Below are positions 45,018-55,412 of a stretch of DNA of 64,000 nucleotides, piece by piece (the first letter of the stretch is position 1; every line of letters starts with the position of its first letter). The position numbers were made by a program, and so were the translations under genes. The stretch is taken from the NCBI RefSeq assembly GCF_037055355.1, contig NZ_CP146350.1, positions 1,387,001-1,451,000 of the forward strand, read 5' to 3'. The notes beneath the pieces were generated by a model that did not search any database, was not told the DNA's origin, and worked only from the letters and a program-made list of their open reading frames with translations. This DNA comes from Streptomyces sp. DG1A-41 (GTDB taxonomy: Bacteria > Actinomycetota > Actinomycetes > Streptomycetales > Streptomycetaceae).

Positions 45018-46198
45018 CGGATGGCGAGGTTGTCGAAGTACGACATGACGTTGCGGCGGGTCTCGGCCACCGAGTCGCCGCCGAACTTCTCCGCCACCGC
45101 ATCCGCCAGCACCAGCGCCACCATCGCCTCGGCGACGATGCCCGCGGCCGGCACCGCGGACACATCGGAGCGCTGGTGATGAGCCTGCGTCGCCTCTCCC
45201 GTGGTGACGTCCACGGTCTGCAGAGCCCGCGGCACGGTCGCGATCGGCTTCATCGCGGCACGGACCCGCAGCAGCTCACCCGTGGTCAGACCGCCCTCAG
45301 TGCCACCCGAACGGCCGGAGGCACGCCGGATACCCTCACCAGTCTTCACGATCTCGTCGTGCGCCTTGGAACCGGGCGCCCGCGCCAGCTCGAAACCGTC
45401 ACCGATCTCGACGCCCTTGATCGCCTGGATACCCATGAGCGCACCGGCGAGCCGGGCGTCCAGCTTACGGTCCCAGTGCACATGCGAACCAAGCCCCACC
45501 GGAACCCCGTACGCCAGGATCTCCACCACACCGCCGAGAGTGTCACCGTCCTTGTGGGCCTGATCGATCTCCGCGACCATCGCCTTCGACGCATCCGCGT
45601 CCAGACAGCGCACCGGGTCCGCGTCCAGCCTCTCCACATCGGCCGGAGTCGGGTACACACCCCGCGGCGCCTTCGCCGCGGCCAGCTCGACAACGTGGCT
45701 GACGATCTCGACGCCCGTCGTCTCCTTCAGGTACGACCTGGCCACCGCCCCCGACGCCACCCGAGCAGCCGTCTCACGCGCCGAAGCCCGCTCCAGGATC
45801 GGCCGGGCCTCGTCGAAACCGTACTTCTGCATGCCGGCGAGGTCGGCGTGGCCGGGCCGCGGCCGGGTCAGCGGGGCGTTGCGGGCGAGGCCGTCGAGGA
45901 TCTCCGGGTCGACCGGGTCGGCCGCCATGACCTGTTCCCACTTCGGCCACTCGGTGTTGCCCACCATGATCGCGACCGGGGAGCCGAGGCTGAGGCCCTG
46001 CCGGACGCCGCCGAGGAAGGTGATCTCGTCACGCTCGAACTTCATCCGGGCACCGCGCCCATAGCCCAGGCGCCGCCTCGCGAGATGGTCCGCCACCATG
46101 TCCGTGGTGATCGGCACGCCGGCGGGAAGACCCTCCAGCGTCGCGACGAGTGCGGGACCGTGGGATTCCCCCGCGGTCAGCCAGCGCAACCTGCTCAA
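45014..46198 (-). CDS. aroC: chorismate synthase (cluster copy)
   Basis: Converts EPSP to chorismate with reduced FMN. 394 residues: [20 protein letters not shown] at the N terminus, [51 protein letters not shown] and [19 protein letters not shown] are all classic AroC signatures. TTG 46198 lies 5 bp after AAGGAG, overlaps the aroA stop (TTGA), and gives the exact family start. Middle gene of the aroA-aroC-aroK operon. It feeds the aromatic amino acid used by the ammonia-lyase. Confidence 0.96.
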   Translation of the reverse strand: MSRLRWLTAGESHGPALVATLEGLPAGVPITTDMVADHLARRRLGYGRGARMKFERDEITFLGGVRQGLSLGSPVAIMVGNTEWPKWEQVMAADPVDPEILDGLARNAPLTRPRPGHADLAGMQKYGFDEARPILERASARETAARVASGAVARSYLKETTGVEIVSHVVELAAAKAPRGVYPTPADVERLDADPVRCLDADASKAMVAEIDQAHKDGDTLGGVVEILAYGVPVGLGSHVHWDRKLDARLAGALMGIQAIKGVEIGDGFELARAPGSKAHDEIVKTGEGIRRASGRSGGTEGGLTTGELLRVRAAMKPIATVPRALQTVDVTTGEATQAHHQRSDVSAVPAAGIVAEAMVALVLADAVAEKFGGDSVAETRRNVMSYFDNLAIR

Positions 46199-47499
46199 CG
46201 GTGCTCCTTCGTCATGCCGGCCGTGCCGACGGGGTGTTCGTATCGGGGGAAGAGGCGTCGCATCTCGTCGTGGAAGCCCGGGAACGTCTTGGCGACGCAC
46301 GTCGGATCGTCGAGGGTGACGGTCCCGGGGGCCGCGAGTCCGAGCACCGAGAACGCCATGGCGATCCGGTGGTCCCGGCCGCAGGAGATGCGCGCGGGCC
46401 GGAGTGGCCCCGGGTGGATGGTGACGCTGTCGGCGCCCTCCCGTGTCGCGACTCCGCACGCCGTCAGATTGGCGACGACCGCCGCGATCCGGTCGGACTC
46501 CTTGAGCCGCGCGTGGCCGATCCCCCGGATGGTGACGGGGGCGTCCGCCAGCGGTGCGACGGCGGCGAGGGTCATGAACGTGTCGGAGATCTCGCCCATG
46601 TCGACGGTGAATCCACCACGCAGCCCGTCGCCGCCGGTCACCGTGGTCGCGGCCCGGCCCACGTCCACCCGGGCACCGGCCCGCGCCAGAACCTCGGCGA
46701 ATCGCAGGTCGCCCTGCAGGCTGTCGGCGCTCAGGCCGGGCACCGTCACGGACTGCCCGGTCACGGCAGCGGCGGCGAAGAAGTACGAGGCGGTCGACGC
46801 GTCCGGCTCGATCGCCACGTCGGTCGCCGTGTACGCGCCGGGTTCGGCCGCGAAGCCGCCGTCGTCCCGCTCCCGGACCCGCGCGCCGAAACGGCGCATC
46901 AGGGACACCGTCATGGCGATGTAGGGGCGGCTGACCAACCGCCCTCCCCTCACCACGAGTCCACGGCGCATCAGGGGCGCCGCCATCAACAGGCCGCTGA
47001 GGTACTGGCTGCTCATCGACGAGTCCACCGTGACCTCACCGCCGTCCAGGCCGTCGGCCAGGATGATCAAGGGCAGGCCGCCGCCCGGGCCAGCGCCGGC
47101 CCGCACCCCGATCCGGGAAAGCGCGTCGAACAACGCCCTCTGCGGACGCGCGCGCAACTGCGCGGAGCCGTCGACGAGAAAGGTGCCGTGCCCGGTCGCG
47201 GCGAAGGGCGGAAGGAACCGGCCCGCAGTGCCGGCGTCCGCACACCACAACCGGGCCGTACCGACGGGACCCTTCCCGACCCCGACCACGTCCCAGGCGT
47301 CAGGCAAGCAGTTTTCGACCCGCGCGCCCAGTGCCTCCACGGCTTCCCGGAACGCCACGGTGTCGTCACTGACGAGCGGATTCCGAACGCGGCTGACGCC
47401 GCCGGCGGCGGTGGCCAACAGGAGCGCTCTATTGGTCAAACTCTTCGAACCCGGTATCCGGGCGATGGACGCCGATGTGTGCGGGGCGGACGCGCTCAT
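46195..47499 (-). CDS. aroA: 3-phosphoshikimate 1-carboxyvinyltransferase (EPSP synthase, cluster copy)
   Basis: Transfers the enolpyruvyl group of PEP to shikimate 3-phosphate. 434 residues: [20 protein letters not shown] near the N terminus, [37 protein letters not shown] and [18 protein letters not shown] are seen, and the tail has [16 protein letters not shown]. The PEP-site loop reads [11 protein letters not shown] where many enzymes have NAGTAxRxL(P/T). ATG 47499 follows GGAAAGGAATGC. First gene of the minus-strand shikimate operon. Its promoter region is shared with the FAD monooxygenase gene and holds operator copy B. Confidence 0.95.
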   Translation of the reverse strand: MSASAPHTSASIARIPGSKSLTNRALLLATAAGGVSRVRNPLVSDDTVAFREAVEALGARVENCLPDAWDVVGVGKGPVGTARLWCADAGTAGRFLPPFAATGHGTFLVDGSAQLRARPQRALFDALSRIGVRAGAGPGGGLPLIILADGLDGGEVTVDSSMSSQYLSGLLMAAPLMRRGLVVRGGRLVSRPYIAMTVSLMRRFGARVRERDDGGFAAEPGAYTATDVAIEPDASTASYFFAAAAVTGQSVTVPGLSADSLQGDLRFAEVLARAGARVDVGRAATTVTGGDGLRGGFTVDMGEISDTFMTLAAVAPLADAPVTIRGIGHARLKESDRIAAVVANLTACGVATREGADSVTIHPGPLRPARISCGRDHRIAMAFSVLGLAAPGTVTLDDPTCVAKTFPGFHDEMRRLFPRYEHPVGTAGMTKEHR

Positions 47500-47612
47500 G
47501 CATTCCTTTCCAAGGCGGACACGACGGATTGATATGCCGGGCGGAGATGCCACGACGGCAGCAGAATCTGCGATCGCATCCGCACTCGCAAGGCGGAAAC
47601 AGTGTTTCGGAT

Positions 47613-47647
47613 GTGCAGCAAGCTGCACCACAACTTGCTGCATTCGG
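47613..47647. promoter_or_regulatory. cluster operator, copy B
   Basis: Perfect inverted repeat GCAGCAAG (47615-47622) and CTTGCTGC (47634-47641) with an 11-bp spacer. It lies midway in the 250-bp divergent region between aroA (start 47499) and the FAD monooxygenase (start 47750), with copy A at 30238-30272. No further gene is visible in this gap. Confidence 0.7.
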
Positions 47648-47749
47648 CGGTGATGGCCGATCGCTCACCCGGAACGGCAATCTGGTGGCGGCGGATTCCC
47701 GCAGTCTTTCACCGCATTCGGCCTCAACCTCGTAACGGAGGCGATTTCC

Positions 47750-49348
47750 ATGTCCGTTGAGCGAGTTCCCGTACTCGTCGTCGGTGGCGCCTACACCGGG
47801 CTCACCACCGCTGTGAGCCTCGCAGCCCGCGGCGTGCGTCCCCTGCTGGTGGAGCGCCGGCCGCATGCCTCGACCCTGCCGAAGGCATGGGGCCTGAACA
47901 CGCGTTCCCAGGAACTGCTCAACACGCTGCCCGGCGTGGCCCGGCGCCTGCGTGCCGCCCTGGGCGAGGCGCAGTGGCCCCGCATGAGCCACGGCGTCTC
48001 CCTGGCCGATCCGCAGCGGACCTTCCTCGACCCCGAGGCGGGACAGCCCGACCCGCAGGCGCTGTCCTCGGTTCCTCCGCTGGCCTGGGTGTCGCAGGCC
48101 CAGGTCGAGAACATCCTCCGGGTCAGCGCCGAGGAGGCCGGCGCAAACCTGCGTCTCGGCACGGAGCTGGTTTCCCTCACCCAGGACGAGGAGAAGGTCA
48201 CCGCGACGCTGCGGGAGGTGTCCACCGGCCGCGCGTACACGGTCGAGGCGGACTACCTGGTCGCAGCCGACGGAAACACCAGCGGGATCCGCGACATGCT
48301 CGGCATTCCCGTCCACGGCGGCGGAACCATCGGCCACATGTACATCATCACGTTCGAGGCCGACCTGACCCGGTACGTGGAGAAGGGCGCGGTCGAGGTC
48401 ATCGGCATGCCCGGCAGCGGGTCGAGTTTCATCCTGGACGGCTCGGAGCGGCACACCCTGTGGGTCGACTACTTCCCCGAGCGGGGCGAGACGCCGGAGG
48501 ACTTCACCCCGGAGCGCTGCCTGGAGCGGATCCGCGCCGCCATCGGAGATCCCGAGATCGACGTCACCTTCGTCAACGCCCGCTTCTTCCCCATCAACCA
48601 CAAGATGGCCGAGCGTTTCCGCGAGGGCCGCGCCTTCCTCGCCGGGGACGCCGCGCACGCCTGCCCGCCGAACGGAGGACAGGGCGGCAACCTCGCCATC
48701 CAGGACGCCTACGACCTGTCCTGGCGGCTTTCCCTGGTGCTCACCGGACAGGCCGGGCCCGGTCTGCTCGACACCTACGAGAGCGAGCGCCGTCCGGTCG
48801 TCAGCATCACCTTGGAGCGCGAGCTGGAACTGGCGAAGATCTCCGAGGGCCGGGTCCCCGCGAGTTACAACCCCGCCGATCCGCACGCGCCCATTCCCAA
48901 GCCCAAGGAATACCTGGGCTTCCGTTATCACTCACCGGCGGTCCACACGGAGGCCCACGACGACGGCAGCCTCCAGGAGGACCCGTGGAATCCGACCGGG
49001 CGCCCCGGCGGACGAGCTCCGCACGTCGTTCTCTCCGACGGCTCACGGGAGTTCTCCACGCACGACCTGTTCGGTCGCGGCTTCGTCCTGCTGGCCGGGC
49101 ACGAGGCCCCTGGATGGGTCGCCGCCGCGGAGAAGGTGGCCCGCAGTCTCGGAGTCACTCTCACCGCGCACCGGATCGGTGACCGCCTGGCCGACAGCGA
49201 GAACGCCTGGTGCGACCGGTACGGCGTCGAACCGGCCGGCGCCACACTGATCCGACCGGACGCCGTCGTGGCCTGGCGCGGCAAGCGGGCCGCCGACGAT
49301 CCGGAGGGCGACCTCACGACCGCCCTGAACGCGATACTCGCCCGCTGA
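47750..49348 (+). CDS. FAD-dependent aromatic hydroxylase (PheA/TfdB-like)
   Basis: 532-residue class A flavoprotein monooxygenase of the kind that hydroxylates phenols and aromatic polyketides (TcmG/RdmE/PgaE relatives). It has the FAD loop VLVVGGAYTGLTTAVSLA (GGAYTG in place of GGGPxG), DYLVAADGNTSGIRDMLGI (DG motif) and GRAFLAGDAAHACPPNGGQ (GD motif), followed by a thioredoxin-like C-terminal domain (FVLLAGHEAPGW). ATG 47750 follows AACGGAGG. It stands alone, divergent from the shikimate operon, and ends at a terminator. It probably decorates the aryl or polyketide product. Confidence 0.9.
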   Translation: MSVERVPVLVVGGAYTGLTTAVSLAARGVRPLLVERRPHASTLPKAWGLNTRSQELLNTLPGVARRLRAALGEAQWPRMSHGVSLADPQRTFLDPEAGQPDPQALSSVPPLAWVSQAQVENILRVSAEEAGANLRLGTELVSLTQDEEKVTATLREVSTGRAYTVEADYLVAADGNTSGIRDMLGIPVHGGGTIGHMYIITFEADLTRYVEKGAVEVIGMPGSGSSFILDGSERHTLWVDYFPERGETPEDFTPERCLERIRAAIGDPEIDVTFVNARFFPINHKMAERFREGRAFLAGDAAHACPPNGGQGGNLAIQDAYDLSWRLSLVLTGQAGPGLLDTYESERRPVVSITLERELELAKISEGRVPASYNPADPHAPIPKPKEYLGFRYHSPAVHTEAHDDGSLQEDPWNPTGRPGGRAPHVVLSDGSREFSTHDLFGRGFVLLAGHEAPGWVAAAEKVARSLGVTLTAHRIGDRLADSENAWCDRYGVEPAGATLIRPDAVVAWRGKRAADDPEGDLTTALNAILAR

Positions 49349-49368
49349 GCCGCACCCGGACGCGGCAC

Positions 49369-49399
49369 GGCTCCGGGTGCCGACGGGCCACCCGGAGCC
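49369..49399. terminator. terminator between convergent monooxygenase and regulator genes
   Basis: GGCTCCGGGTG / CACCCGGAGCC, a perfect 11-bp stem with a 9-nt loop, in the 66-bp gap between the stops at 49348 and 49415. It can serve both strands. Confidence 0.85.
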
Positions 49400-49414
49400 G
49401 ACGGGCCGTACCCC

Positions 49415-50449
49415 TCAGGCCACGCGGTGATTCGCCGCGGACATCCCGGAGCCGGACTCGAGCATGTGGTCGCGGACGATCCACCCGGCCTGGAAGCGGC
49501 TCTGCGCGCCCAGATCACCGAACATCTCCGCTATGTACTTCCGGCATGTCCGCACCCCGATGCCCAACCGCCGGGCCACCACTTCGTCCTTGTAACCCGC
49601 CGCGAGCAGCTGGACGATCGCGGTCTTCGTCTCCTGGGTCAGGCAGTCGGGGATGCGGTTGCTACCGCCCGTTCGCCCAAAGGCCACGCTCGTCGCCCAG
49701 GCGCTCACGGCCATGTGCACGATGAACTCGACCAGGGCCCCGTGCTTCACCATGTGGGCCCTGCCGGTGTCTTCGCCATCCAGCAGGAACGCCACGGAGC
49801 GGTCGAAGACGATCAGGGGCGGTATGGACGCGGCGGTGGTCCGCACCTCGCCACCCGACGCCGAGATCCGTTCGGCGCAGTGGCGCACCTCCGCGTCGTA
49901 GCGGGACAGGTGCGGGAGCAGCACTCGTACGCCGACCGAGGAGGGGATCCGCCCGGAGTCCTCAAAGACCATGTCCCGGGCGAGCGCCGGGGCCCCCTGT
50001 CCCAGGGGCTGCACGGCGAACACCTCCTCGGTGCACCGCGCCGCGCAGCCCTGGAGCAGCTCGCGGATGTCGGAGACCCCCTCGACCGTGACCACGGGGC
50101 TGGCGCCCGGGCCCTCCGGGCCGTCGGCGCTGAGGCTGGAGAGTGCGTTGAGCTGCTCACGGATGCCGTCCAGCTGGGCCTGCCAGGCGTCTATGACACC
50201 GGAGAGGGGCTCGGCGTACTGGAGCTTGGCGGTCTCGGGATCGACCGCGATCCAGTCGCTGCGGTCCTCGGCCCTGGATCGGGCCAGCTTCATCTTTCGC
50301 AGCCTGGCCAGCACACGTTCCGTCCGGCCGGCGCCCCATCCGAGACCGCTCGCGAGTCTCTCGAGCCTGGCCCCACCGGAGGCGACCAGGAACTGATAGG
50401 CCGTCAGTTCCTCTTCGCCCATGAGCGGTACGAGCTGGGTGATGTCCAC
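49415..50449 (-). CDS. TrmB/LuxR-hybrid transcriptional regulator (probable cluster regulator)
   Basis: 344 residues. The N-terminal winged helix is TrmB-like (ELTAYQFLVASGGARLERLA, then RVLARLRKMKLARS). A middle domain contains VSDIRELLQGCAARCTEEVF and ends VAFLLDGEDTGRAHMVKHG. The C-terminal LuxR-type HTH is TAIVQLLAAGYKDEVVARRL followed by VRTCRKYIAEMFGDLGAQSR. GTG 50449 follows GGGGGAGTGCT, a strong site; the frame to 50551 is a run-on. It is divergent from the PKS gene (255 bp apart). It is the best candidate for binding the 35-bp cluster operators, though that is not shown. Confidence 0.85.
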   Translation of the reverse strand: MDITQLVPLMGEEELTAYQFLVASGGARLERLASGLGWGAGRTERVLARLRKMKLARSRAEDRSDWIAVDPETAKLQYAEPLSGVIDAWQAQLDGIREQLNALSSLSADGPEGPGASPVVTVEGVSDIRELLQGCAARCTEEVFAVQPLGQGAPALARDMVFEDSGRIPSSVGVRVLLPHLSRYDAEVRHCAERISASGGEVRTTAASIPPLIVFDRSVAFLLDGEDTGRAHMVKHGALVEFIVHMAVSAWATSVAFGRTGGSNRIPDCLTQETKTAIVQLLAAGYKDEVVARRLGIGVRTCRKYIAEMFGDLGAQSRFQAGWIVRDHMLESGSGMSAANHRVA

Positions 50450-50704
50450 AGCACTCCCCCTAACCAACTTCGGAAACTGCGAAGCAAGAATAAACATAGG
50501 CACAGTTATGAACGCAAGTCCAAATTTTTGCCCCGAGTGCAGAAAGGTCAAGCGACCTCAAAGTGGGCGATTCTGCCGGTCCGAGGCCCAAGCTCTCGTG
50601 AAGAGTGTGAGGGGATCCCAGGCGAATAATGGTCGCGAGTGTATTTTTGGATCCCGACTTGATCGATCATCTGACTCGCCCACGACTGAAGCCTGGAGTC
50701 GTTT

Positions 50705-53700
50705 ATGCGTCCAGAACCCTCGAGCCCTGCCCCCGTGGCGATCGTCGGCATGGGGTGCCGGTTACCGGGGATCGGGAGTGTCGACGAGCTGTGGGACGTC
50801 CTCGTGGCCAACACCGACACCGTGACCCCGGTCCCCCACGACCGCTTCGATGTCGGCGCGTGCCACGACACCGCCCCCATGACCCCCGGCCGGACCGTGT
50901 CCCGGCACGGCGGCTTCCTCACCGACCCCTTCGAATTCGATGCGGCGTTCTTCGGCGTCTCCCCCGCGGAAGCACGCGACATGGACCCGCAGCAGCGGCT
51001 CCTGCTGCACGTGGTGTGGGAAGCCCTGGAGTCGGCCGGGATACGCCCCTCCCTGCTCGCCGGCAGCCGGGGCGGCGTGTTCGTCGGGCAGGCGACGTCC
51101 GAACACGCGGACACCGACCCCCGCGCCCACGAACCGGACGTCCGCGGCATGGTCGGCGGCCGGCTGCGCGCGGTCACCGCCGGCCGCGTCTCCTACGCCC
51201 TCGACCTGCGCGGACCGAGCGTCGTACTGGACACGGCCTGCTCCTCGTCGCTGGTCGCCGTGCACGCGGCACGGCAGAGCCTGCTCACCGGCGAGAGCGA
51301 CCTGTGCCTGGCCGCGGGCGTCAACGTCGTCCTGTCCCCGCACGACGCCATCGCCTATTCCCAGGGCGACATGCTCTCCCCCGGGGGTCGCTGCCGCTTC
51401 GGCGACGCACGCGCCGACGGGTTCGTCCGCAGCGAGGGCGTGGGCGCGGTGGTGCTCAAGCGACTGGACGACGCGGTCCGCGACGGCGACCCCGTGTGGG
51501 CGGTGCTGCTCGGCAGCGCGGTCAACAACGACGGCGCGGGCAGCGGCCTGTTGATCCGCCCCTCCGAGCACGGCCAGGCCGACATGCTGCGCGAGGCCTG
51601 CGCCAGTGCCGGCGTCAAGCCCTCCGAACTCGACTACGTCGAAGCGCACGGCACCGGAACGAACGTCGGTGACGGAGTGGAGCTCCGGGCGCTCGCCGAG
51701 GCCGCCGGGGCGGGCCGGCCCACGGACCGGCCCCTGCTGACCGGATCGGTCAAGACCAACCTCGGCCACACCGAGGCCGCGGCCGGCATCGCCGGTCTGC
51801 TCAAGGCGGCGCTGATACTGCGGCACGGTGTCGTTCCCGCGTCGCTGCACCTCGACGAGCCGCACGCCCTGCTCGCTCAGGACGACTTCCCCGTACGCGT
51901 GGTCACCCGCAACCGGCCTCTGGCAGCGGCCGGTTCACGCGCCCTGGTCGGCGTCAGCTCCTTCGGTCTGTCCGGCACGAACGCCCACGCGGTCCTCGGC
52001 GCCCACATCCCCGCCCCGGCGCCCGCGGAGACGGCCGAGACCGACGGCACCGCTTCGGACGCCGGCCCACATCTGCTCGTGCTCAGTGCCCGGACCCCCG
52101 GATCCCTCCGTCGCCTCGCCGAGCGCTACGCCGCCTACCTCGCTCCCCACGGGGCCGGACGCAGGTACCGGCTCGGCGACATCTGCTCCGCGGCGGCCAC
52201 CGGGCGCGACCACCACCCCCACCGGCTGTGGGCCGTGGGCGACGACCACGACTCCCTGTCGCAGCGGCTGTATGCCCTCGCCGCCGGGGAGGCGCTGCCC
52301 GACGGCGGGACGGCCGACGCGGGCCTGTCGGGTGACAAGGACGTCGCGTTCGTCTTCTCGGGGCAGGGCGCGCAGTGGGCCGGCATGGGCCGGGGACTGT
52401 ACCGGTCCTCGCCCGCCTTCCGGAGGACGTTGGACGCCTGCGACGGTGCGGTGCGCCGGGAGCTCGGCTGGTCCCTCGTGGACCGGCTGATGTCCGACGA
52501 CTCCGAGTTCCCCACCGACGTGGCGATCGTTCAGCCCGCCCTGTGGGCCGTACAGGTGGCGCTCGCCGCCGCCTGGCGCGAGCACGGCGTGGAGCCGGGT
52601 CTGTGCATCGGGCACAGCATGGGAGAGGTCGCGGCCGCCCACGCCTGCGGCGCCCTGTCGCTCGACGACGCGGCCGCGGTGATCTGCCGTCGCAGCCGGC
52701 TGATGCAGCGCGCGGCGGGGCAGGGCGCCATGCTCGCGGTCGAGCTGTCGCCCGACCGGGCACGGCGGTACGCCGAGCCCCACGGGGAGTCGGTGTGCGT
52801 GGCGGTCGAGAACGCCCCCGACACCACCGTCCTGGCGGGCGACCCCGGGCCCCTCGCGGCCCTCCGGGCCGAACTGGAGGAGAGCGGAGTCCTGTGCCGT
52901 GCGGTGAAGGTGAACGTGGCCTCGCACTCGCCCCAGATGGACGCGCTGCGCGAGGACCTGCTGCGGGAGCTGGCCGGCCTCTCCCCGCCTCCGGCACCAC
53001 GCGCATGGTCTCCACCGTCGACGGATCCGAGATCGAGGGCTTCGAACTGACGGCCGCCTACTGGATGGACAACCTGCGCCGCCCCGTACGGTTCGCCGAC
53101 ATCGTACGGAAGGCGGCTCAGGAGGCGGAGCACGTCTTCCTCGAGGTCAGTCCCCATCCGGTCCTCGTCGCGGCCGTGGACGACACCCTGGGCGGCGGCG
53201 ACACCGGCGCCGCGGCGGTGGCCTCCCTGCGCCGCGCGTGCGACGAGACCGCCGAACTCGCCCGGGCGGCCTGGCTCTTCGCCCAGGGCGGCCGGGTGGA
53301 CTGGCTGCGCTGGTACGGCGACGGCCCTCGGCACGTGCCCTCGCTTCCCACCTATGCCTGGGACGCGGTCCGGTTCCGGCGCGAGGCGGCCGCGCCTGTG
53401 GGCGGGCACCGCTCCCCCGCCTCCAGGGTCCGGCAGCTGGATCTCGCGTCCTGGGCCGCGACCGACGACTGGGGTGACGGCGTGGCGGTCGGCGGAATCG
53501 CACCCGTGCCCCCCGTCGTGTATCTGGAGGCGCTGCTGGAATCGGCGCGAGAGGCGGATCGCGGCACCTCGTTCGAACTGCGGGACGTGCGGCTGGGCGA
53601 CACGTACGTGCCCCTCGACGCGGCTGGGGAAACGATCCTCCGGGTAGCCCTCGACGGACACCCGGACGGGGACGGACCGGGCCGCCCGGCGACCGTGCAC

Positions 53701-54678
53701 GCCGTGATCGGAGACGCCCTCGCCCCCGTCCACTGCGCCTCGGCCCGGGTCGTCGTCGTGGACGGCGGCGATGCCGCCCCCGTGGACCCGGACGCCCTCG
53801 ACTCCGCGCTCGCACGGTGCCGGGAGTATCTGGGAGCACAGGACTTCCCGGACTTCGCGCGGCGCCAGGGCTACGACGTCGCGGAGCCGTTCCGGGCCGT
53901 GGCGCACCTGTGGCGGCGCGACGGCGAAGCCGTGGCTCTCGTACGGCCGGCCGAGCCCCTGCCCCGGGCCGGCTGGGAGAGGGGCCTGCAGCCGGTCCTC
54001 GCGGCCCGGCCGGGGGCCATGTCCGGCGAGGGCACCGCGTACGTTCCCGAGTCCTTCGACTCGGTGCGTCTGTATGGCGAGCCCGAGCGGGAGTTCTGGA
54101 GCGTGAGCAGCGTGCGCGCGGAGGGCGGCGGAGCCCGGCTGGTGGCCGATGTCCTCCTGATCGCCCCGGACCGTCGCGTCCTGGCCCGGTTCTCCGGGAT
54201 CCGCTTGCGGCGGCTCGCCGGTACATCCCCGGCGACCACTCCGCTGGCACAGGTGTCCGCCTTCGTGTCGGCGGTCTCCGGGCAGTGCGCGGCCCCCCTC
54301 ACCAGCCTGGTCAGAAAGGTCACGGAACCCTTGGGGGCCGGCTTCCTCACCGGCCTGCTGCCCGCCGGCCCGGCCGGGAGTCATCACCCCCACTCCAGCA
54401 GGCCGCCCCGCATGACCGCCCCCGGTTCCAGGACCCCGCGGACGCACTGGTCGAGATCTCCGCGGCACTGCTGGGCATGCCCGCGTCGGACCTCGACGAG
54501 CACCGGTCGTTGCGCGAGCTCGGGCTCGACTCCCTCATGGCCTCCCAACTGCGGCAGCGCCTGCGCCGCGGGCACGGCATCGACATCACCGCCAGGCCTC
54601 CTGGGCACGGAGAGCGTCGCGGGCCTGCGCGAGAGCCTGACCCGGTCCGACGCGCCGACCGGCCGTAGACATGAGTAG
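50705..54678 (+). CDS. iterative-looking type I polyketide synthase KS-AT-DH(degenerate)-ACP, three frame breaks
   Basis: Corrected length about 1324 residues. KS (50732-52000): DTACSSSLVA with Cys179, VEAHGTGTNVGD and NLGHTEAAAG. AT (about 52340-53140): VFSGQGAQWAGMG, GHSMGEVAAA with Ser638, VASHSPQMD at the specificity site. Then LPTYAWDAV and a DH-like hot-dog fold (53430-54220) whose first catalytic His aligns with Val (VAVGGIAPVP), so it is probably not a working dehydratase. ACP: ELGLDSLMASQ, Ser at 54531-54533. No KR and no TE. This is the layout and size of orsellinate-type synthases. Single-base indels: near 52980-52990, in the C5 run at 54418-54422, and at about 54596-54598. Codon 20 is TTA (50762-50764), implying bldA control. 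The 255-bp gap upstream is shared with the regulator. Confidence 0.88.
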
Positions 54679-54758
54679 GGTCGGCACACAAACTTGCACC
54701 ATGGTATAAGAAACTATCGCCGGATACGACGGCCGCGACCCGAACGGAAGGGGACCCC

Positions 54759-55385
54759 ATGGACGCGCGCGCGACAACGACGACGCCGCCGGTCGGCCGC
54801 CGGGAGCGCAACAAGCAACGGGTCAGAGAACGTCTCTACATGGCCGCGGTCGAGCTCTTCGTGGAGAAGGGGTACGACCAGACATCCATCGACGAGATCG
54901 CGGAGCGGGCCGATGTGGCACGTGGCACCTTCTTCAACTACTTCCAGCGCAAGGAAGACATCATCGGCGCCTGGGGAGAAAGGAGGCGTGCCGCACTCGT
55001 GACGGGCCTCGAAGAGAGCGGCGCGTTCACTCCCGGCTCGATCGCCAGGCTCCAGCAGTGCATGGCGGTCCTCGTGCGGATCAACCAGGAGGAGCCCCGG
55101 CTCACCACCGCCATGCTCACCGCCTGGGTCAAGGCGGGCCGACCGATCCTGGAGGAGCCGTATGTCGCGGAGGTGTTCGCCTCGATCGTCGACAGCGGGA
55201 TGGTCCAGGGCGAGCTGAACCCCGGAATGTCGCCCATCGGTGTCGGCAACGTGCTGCGGGACGTCTACCTCGGCGCGCTCTACCGCTGGGCCAGCCAGTC
55301 ACCGAACACGACCCCGCTGGCCGAGGAACTGCAGCAGATCCTGCAACTCCTCCTCGACGGCATGACCGCGCCGAAGACGCCCTGA
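54759..55385 (+). CDS. TetR family transcriptional regulator (cluster edge)
   Basis: 208 residues. The HTH is QTSIDEIAERADVARGTFFN (about 42-61), followed by YFQRKEDIIGAWGERRR, the usual TetR turn. The C-terminal ligand domain ends LLLDGMTAPKTP. ATG 54759 follows AACGGAAGGGG. It follows the PKS gene by 80 bp on the same strand, and the gap includes ACCATGGT (54700-54707), a small palindrome that may be its own site. It is the last gene of the accessory block and could respond to the cluster product or an intermediate. Confidence 0.88.
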   Translation: MDARATTTTPPVGRRERNKQRVRERLYMAAVELFVEKGYDQTSIDEIAERADVARGTFFNYFQRKEDIIGAWGERRRAALVTGLEESGAFTPGSIARLQQCMAVLVRINQEEPRLTTAMLTAWVKAGRPILEEPYVAEVFASIVDSGMVQGELNPGMSPIGVGNVLRDVYLGALYRWASQSPNTTPLAEELQQILQLLLDGMTAPKTP

Positions 55386-55412
55386 AGAGCTGTCCGGGCG
55401 GGCCGGCAAACC

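Noticed and set aside
45176..46924. Long plus-strand open frame across chorismate synthase
   Set aside because: It is an antisense shadow of aroC and aroA caused by high GC. It has no family motifs, and the minus strand carries complete enzymes.
54417..54600. Programmed frameshifting in the PKS
   Set aside because: Shifts occur in both directions and at three places, one in a plain C run, with no slippery site plus structure pattern. Error or mutation is simpler.
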